Of a DNA stretch of 64,000 nucleotides, positions 61,272 through 64,000 are shown one piece after another. Both the position numbers and the translations under genes were made by a program. A model generated the notes under the pieces. The model had not been told where the DNA came from, did not search any database, and saw only the letters and a program-made list of their open reading frames with translations. Source of the stretch: Gemmatimonadota bacterium (GTDB lineage Bacteria > 4572-55 > J002); the NCBI GenBank assembly GCA_003697105.1, contig RFFQ01000146.1:28020-92019 (forward strand), read 5' to 3'. Each line of letters starts with the position of its first letter. Position 1 is the first letter of the stretch.

Positions 61272-62442
61272 ACAACAGACTGAAGGTGTCATTTTAATTG
61301 TGGATGATAGTCCGATTACACTGGGGGGACTCATCTATTTCTTAAATCGAAAACATTTTGAAACCGTGGTTGAGGTCAACGGATATGAAGCGCTGGAACG
61401 CATCCATGAGATTCAACCGGATATTATTTTGTTAGATGTGATGATGCCGGATATGGATGGATTTGAAGCCTGTCGGCGGCTCAAAGCGCGAGAAGATACC
61501 AAAGATATTCCGATTATCTTTATCACTGCTATGTCGGATGTGAAAAGTAAAATCAAAGGATTCAAACAGGGTGGGGTAGATTACATCACCAAGCCATTTA
61601 ATTTGGAAGAAGTATATGCCCGGGTGACCACTCATTTGACCCTCAAACGACTACGGCGACAACTTCTGGAGCAAAATCGCCTGCTTCAGGATAAAAATCA
61701 GCAAATGGAACGGCTCAATCAGGTATTGGAAGCGAAAAATAAAGAACTTCAGGAGCTTAACGCCAGTAAAGATAAATTTTTTTCCATTATTGCCCATGAC
61801 CTGCGCGGTCCCTTTTCGGCGTTTTTTACGGCGTTAGGCGCAATCAACAGTAGTGACGAATTTAAAACCGTCCACCATATTACTACATATTTGGAAGACT
61901 CTGCGGAAAACCTTTACAAGTTTATGGAAAATCTGCTCCAGTGGGCACGAGTGCATATGAACTCGGTTGAGTTCCATCCAGAAAAAGTGCAATGTGACGC
62001 CATCATTCAGGAGTGTATTGACCCACTTCATACGCTGTTTGAGCAAAAAGAGATCACCATCACCTACACCCCGAACCCCGATCTGTGGGTTTATGTGGAT
62101 GTCGGCATGATAAGTACCGTTCTCCGAAATCTACTGATGAATGCCCTGAAATTTACCCCGCGAGGGGGAGCGGTACAGGTTTATACCCAAGACAACGGTG
62201 ATATGGTGCAACTCGCCGTGCAGGATAATGGTATTGGTATTGCTGAAAATGCGTTAGCAAAATTATTCAAAATTGATGAAAAATATCGCTCGGAAGGAAC
62301 GGAAGAGGAACTGGGATCGGGTCTGGGATTGATTCTCTCCAAAGAATTTATCGAAAAACATGGGGGTCGCATTTGGGCTACCAGTGAAGTTAATCAAGGT
62401 AGTACCTTCTATACTACCTTACCAAAATATATGGAATCCTAG
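61264..62442 (+). CDS. REC-histidine kinase (second paralog)
   Basis: A 392-residue relative of the previous protein: receiver with D58 (ILLDVMMPDMDG), a longer coiled linker (about 128-165), HisKA with H178 in SIIAHDLRGPFSAFF, HATPase with NLLMNALKFTP, DNGIGIAE and GSGLGLILSKEF. It overlaps the previous gene by 8 bases. With receivers at the front, both kinases can be tuned by phosphate from another member of the block. Confidence 0.93.
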   Translation: MNEQQTEGVILIVDDSPITLGGLIYFLNRKHFETVVEVNGYEALERIHEIQPDIILLDVMMPDMDGFEACRRLKAREDTKDIPIIFITAMSDVKSKIKGFKQGGVDYITKPFNLEEVYARVTTHLTLKRLRRQLLEQNRLLQDKNQQMERLNQVLEAKNKELQELNASKDKFFSIIAHDLRGPFSAFFTALGAINSSDEFKTVHHITTYLEDSAENLYKFMENLLQWARVHMNSVEFHPEKVQCDAIIQECIDPLHTLFEQKEITITYTPNPDLWVYVDVGMISTVLRNLLMNALKFTPRGGAVQVYTQDNGDMVQLAVQDNGIGIAENALAKLFKIDEKYRSEGTEEELGSGLGLILSKEFIEKHGGRIWATSEVNQGSTFYTTLPKYMES

Positions 62443-62481
62443 TACCCACCGGAACATTTACAGAAAAGGGATGTAACCAAC

Positions 62482-62832
62482 ATGTCAGTACTGCTGGATA
62501 TGGATGTTATCAATGATTTAATCGAATTGGGTGACGGCGATACAGAGTTTATCACCGATTTAATTCAAACCTTTCTAACCGATGCGGAAGAGACCATTCC
62601 CCAATTAAAAGCGGCAATTGAAGCAGGTGATGCCGAAAAAATCCGGCGGATTGCACATAGTCTGAAAGGAGCAAGTGCGAATATCGGGGGAATTGGTATA
62701 GCGGAAGTTGGAGAGCAAATCGAACAAAAGGGACGGGATGGCGATCTGGCCGGTGTGGCAACCTTATTTGAAGAATTTATGCACCGCTATGAACAAACTC
62801 AAGCCGAACTCCGGCAACTGAACTTGATTTAG
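62482..62832 (+). CDS. Histidine phosphotransfer (HPt) protein
   Basis: A 116-residue four-helix phosphotransfer protein with the phosphorylated H59 in IAHSLKGASANIG. It relays phosphate between receivers. It closes the block 56513-62832, whose hybrid kinase lacks an HPt, so it probably links hybrid receiver D818 to the single receiver at 56513 or the REC-kinases. Confidence 0.94.
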   Translation: MSVLLDMDVINDLIELGDGDTEFITDLIQTFLTDAEETIPQLKAAIEAGDAEKIRRIAHSLKGASANIGGIGIAEVGEQIEQKGRDGDLAGVATLFEEFMHRYEQTQAELRQLNLI

Positions 62833-62886
62833 ACCCCCAACAGCGACCATTTCGCCATCCTGAAAATGCCGGTGCAAAACCGGTAG

Positions 62887-63513
62887 CTAATTGACATGGT
62901 AATCCACTAAGCGCCAGGTGGATGAATTGGTAACCCCAGAACTGGAATAAATAAAATTAAATTGGTTGATCAACCCCACGTGTGGCGTCCAAAATGCGCT
63001 GGTCATGCTATCGTCATTGTAAAATTCGTACTTGAGACATTCAAATGAACCGGCGGGGACGCCAATATCCTTGTGGGTAGCCCGGAGTTTTGCCGATTCT
63101 GCCTCCCAGGAGTCAAACCAACTATTGATGCGTGCCGGATACGAAATCAGCAAATGAGGTGCTTCTAATTGATGGAACGTGCCGGAGGCATCGACGTAAG
63201 CATAAAGATAAAGCCCCGTAGCAGTGTTGCGCAAATAGCGCCGTTCTGCCAGCAATTGACCATTTTCGGTGTACCGCAGTTCAAACCAGACTTGACCCTC
63301 CGTTTCCATTGTCTCCGCAATTTCCCAGCGAACCGTCCGGGTGATGCCAGTCTGCGGATTTTCTACCTCATAAACCCAAAAATTACCCACTTTCAGCGGT
63401 AAAATTCCATTCGATGAGGCTGGCGGGATGACCGGTACCGTACTCGGTGAATCTCCACTGCAACCCACCATCCCCAAACTGAGGACCATCAGAACGCATA
63501 AGATCTTTATCAT
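62887..63513 (-). CDS. Putative lipoprotein of unknown function
   Basis: A 208-residue exported protein. Signal peptide with a lipobox-like LSLGMVGC (cysteine 18), then a low-complexity linker and a beta-rich domain (LPLKVGNFWVYEV, LLAERRYLRNT, GVPAGSFECLKYEF). The pattern PLKVGNxWxYE is often seen in secreted proteins of FCB bacteria but has no assigned function. AGAGGT precedes the ATG. It lies 23 bases downstream of the glycosyltransferase gene and is likely cotranscribed. Confidence 0.85.
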   Translation of the reverse strand: MIKILCVLMVLSLGMVGCSGDSPSTVPVIPPASSNGILPLKVGNFWVYEVENPQTGITRTVRWEIAETMETEGQVWFELRYTENGQLLAERRYLRNTATGLYLYAYVDASGTFHQLEAPHLLISYPARINSWFDSWEAESAKLRATHKDIGVPAGSFECLKYEFYNDDSMTSAFWTPHVGLINQFNFIYSSSGVTNSSTWRLVDYHVN

Positions 63514-63536
63514 GTAAACCTCTTTTTTTATAGAAG

Positions 63537-64000
63537 TTAATTGAGAGTTTGGACATAAGACCGGCGTTTGATCACTCCATATTTAATCAATACCACAATT
63601 GCCCGCACGGCGTCTTTCCAACCGATCTTTTTGCCTTCCTGATAGGTACGCCCATCATAACTAATCGGGACTTCATAAAAGCAAATACCTTTGATCAACG
63701 CCAATTTGACCGTCATTTCCGGTTCAATACCGAACCGGCGTTCTTCTAAATCAATCCGCTGGATAATATCACGTCGGAAGGCTTTGTAACCAGTTTCCAT
63801 GTCGGTCAAATTGAGATCGGTAATTATATTGCTGAAAAGCGTCAGAACAAAATTGGCAACTGAATGCCAAAAATAGAGTACCCGGTGCACGCCGCCCAAA
63901 AACCGTGAACCATAAACGACATGTGCCCCCCGGTGGAGAATTGGCTCAATTAAAATGGGGTAATCCATCGGATCGTACTCCAAATCTGCATCTTGAATGA
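63537..64000 (-). CDS. Family 2 glycosyltransferase, polyprenol-phosphate type (5' part outside window)
   Basis: The C-terminal 154 residues of a GT2 enzyme of the dolichol/undecaprenyl-phosphate mannosyltransferase-like kind. The catalytic DAD motif is at the window edge (IQDADLEYDP), followed by VVYGSRFLGG, the ETGYKAFRRD motif, FGIEPEMTVKLA and PISYDGRTYQEGKKIGW. It transfers a sugar from a nucleotide donor to a lipid carrier at the cytoplasmic face. The N-terminal Rossmann half lies beyond 64000. Confidence 0.93.
   Translation of the reverse strand, partial: IQDADLEYDPMDYPILIEPILHRGAHVVYGSRFLGGVHRVLYFWHSVANFVLTLFSNIITDLNLTDMETGYKAFRRDIIQRIDLEERRFGIEPEMTVKLALIKGICFYEVPISYDGRTYQEGKKIGWKDAVRAIVVLIKYGVIKRRSYVQTLN

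Overview
The window looks like one continuous stretch of chromosome from a Gram-negative bacterium of the Fibrobacteres-Chlorobi-Bacteroidetes (FCB) kind. The evidence is a secreted subtilase ending in a type IX-style sorting tail (YPNPFNP), a PorV/PorQ-like outer-membrane protein, secreted proteins built from PKD, lamin-tail and CARDB domains, TonB and TolC proteins, and many two-component proteins. The phylum cannot be fixed from sequence alone. Base composition is close to even. Promoters that can be read are of the ordinary sigma-70 form (TTGAC-N17-TA) rather than the TTTG/TANNTTTG form of true Bacteroidetes. Genes are dense, no gap exceeds 300 bases, and no tRNA, rRNA, CRISPR, insertion sequence or phage gene was found.

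Layout. 1-6.7 kb holds housekeeping genes: queA, an NtrC-type sigma-54 activator, ileS, a yfiH-type protein and a 7Fe ferredoxin. 6.8-20.8 kb is the most unusual region. A secreted protein of 12 PKD domains is divergent from two overlapping genes. The first encodes a 1965-residue ATPase-TPR-coiled-coil protein. The second encodes a membrane-anchored coiled-coil protein with two PKD domains and an FGE-like domain outside the membrane. The coiled coil of the first protein carries a 54-residue spacing of a YE..(I/L)P motif, and the second protein has the same signature. 20.9-25.7 kb has polyphosphate kinase overlapping a REC-PAS histidine kinase, then an orphan ABC-2 permease. 25.8-36.3 kb has the subtilase, a membrane histidine kinase, a REC-GAF-adenylate cyclase, an ABCG-like ATPase, TonB, TolC and signal peptidase I.

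36.4-41.6 kb is a minus-strand group: a CpsD-like ATPase joined through a membrane span to SPOR-like repeats, a membrane chemoreceptor-like protein, a DtxR/MntR regulator with its own promoter and a candidate operator, and a membrane-bound AlbA_2 protein. 41.8-51.8 kb starts with a GAF histidine kinase. A seven-gene run follows: an NYN nuclease-like protein, a MshEN-membrane-TonB fusion, a DUF4388-membrane-pseudopilin-like fusion, an ABC ATPase, an alkaline-phosphatase-superfamily enzyme, an ABC permease and a small beta-barrel protein, closed by a terminator. 52-56.5 kb has a lamin-tail protein, a PorV/PorQ-like protein, YraN and glutathione peroxidase. 56.5-62.8 kb is a phosphorelay block: a single receiver, a REC-PAS3-kinase-REC hybrid, two paralogous REC-kinases and an HPt. 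The window ends with a lipoprotein and a partial GT2 glycosyltransferase on the minus strand.

The common theme is signalling and envelope architecture: eight receiver domains in seven proteins, six histidine kinases and several proteins that join a cytoplasmic sensory, ATPase or coiled-coil part to a part outside the membrane. The best candidate for an undescribed system is the 11.5-20.8 kb pair, possibly with the divergent PKD protein. The MshEN/DUF4388/ABC operon and the SPOR-fused ATPase operon come next.
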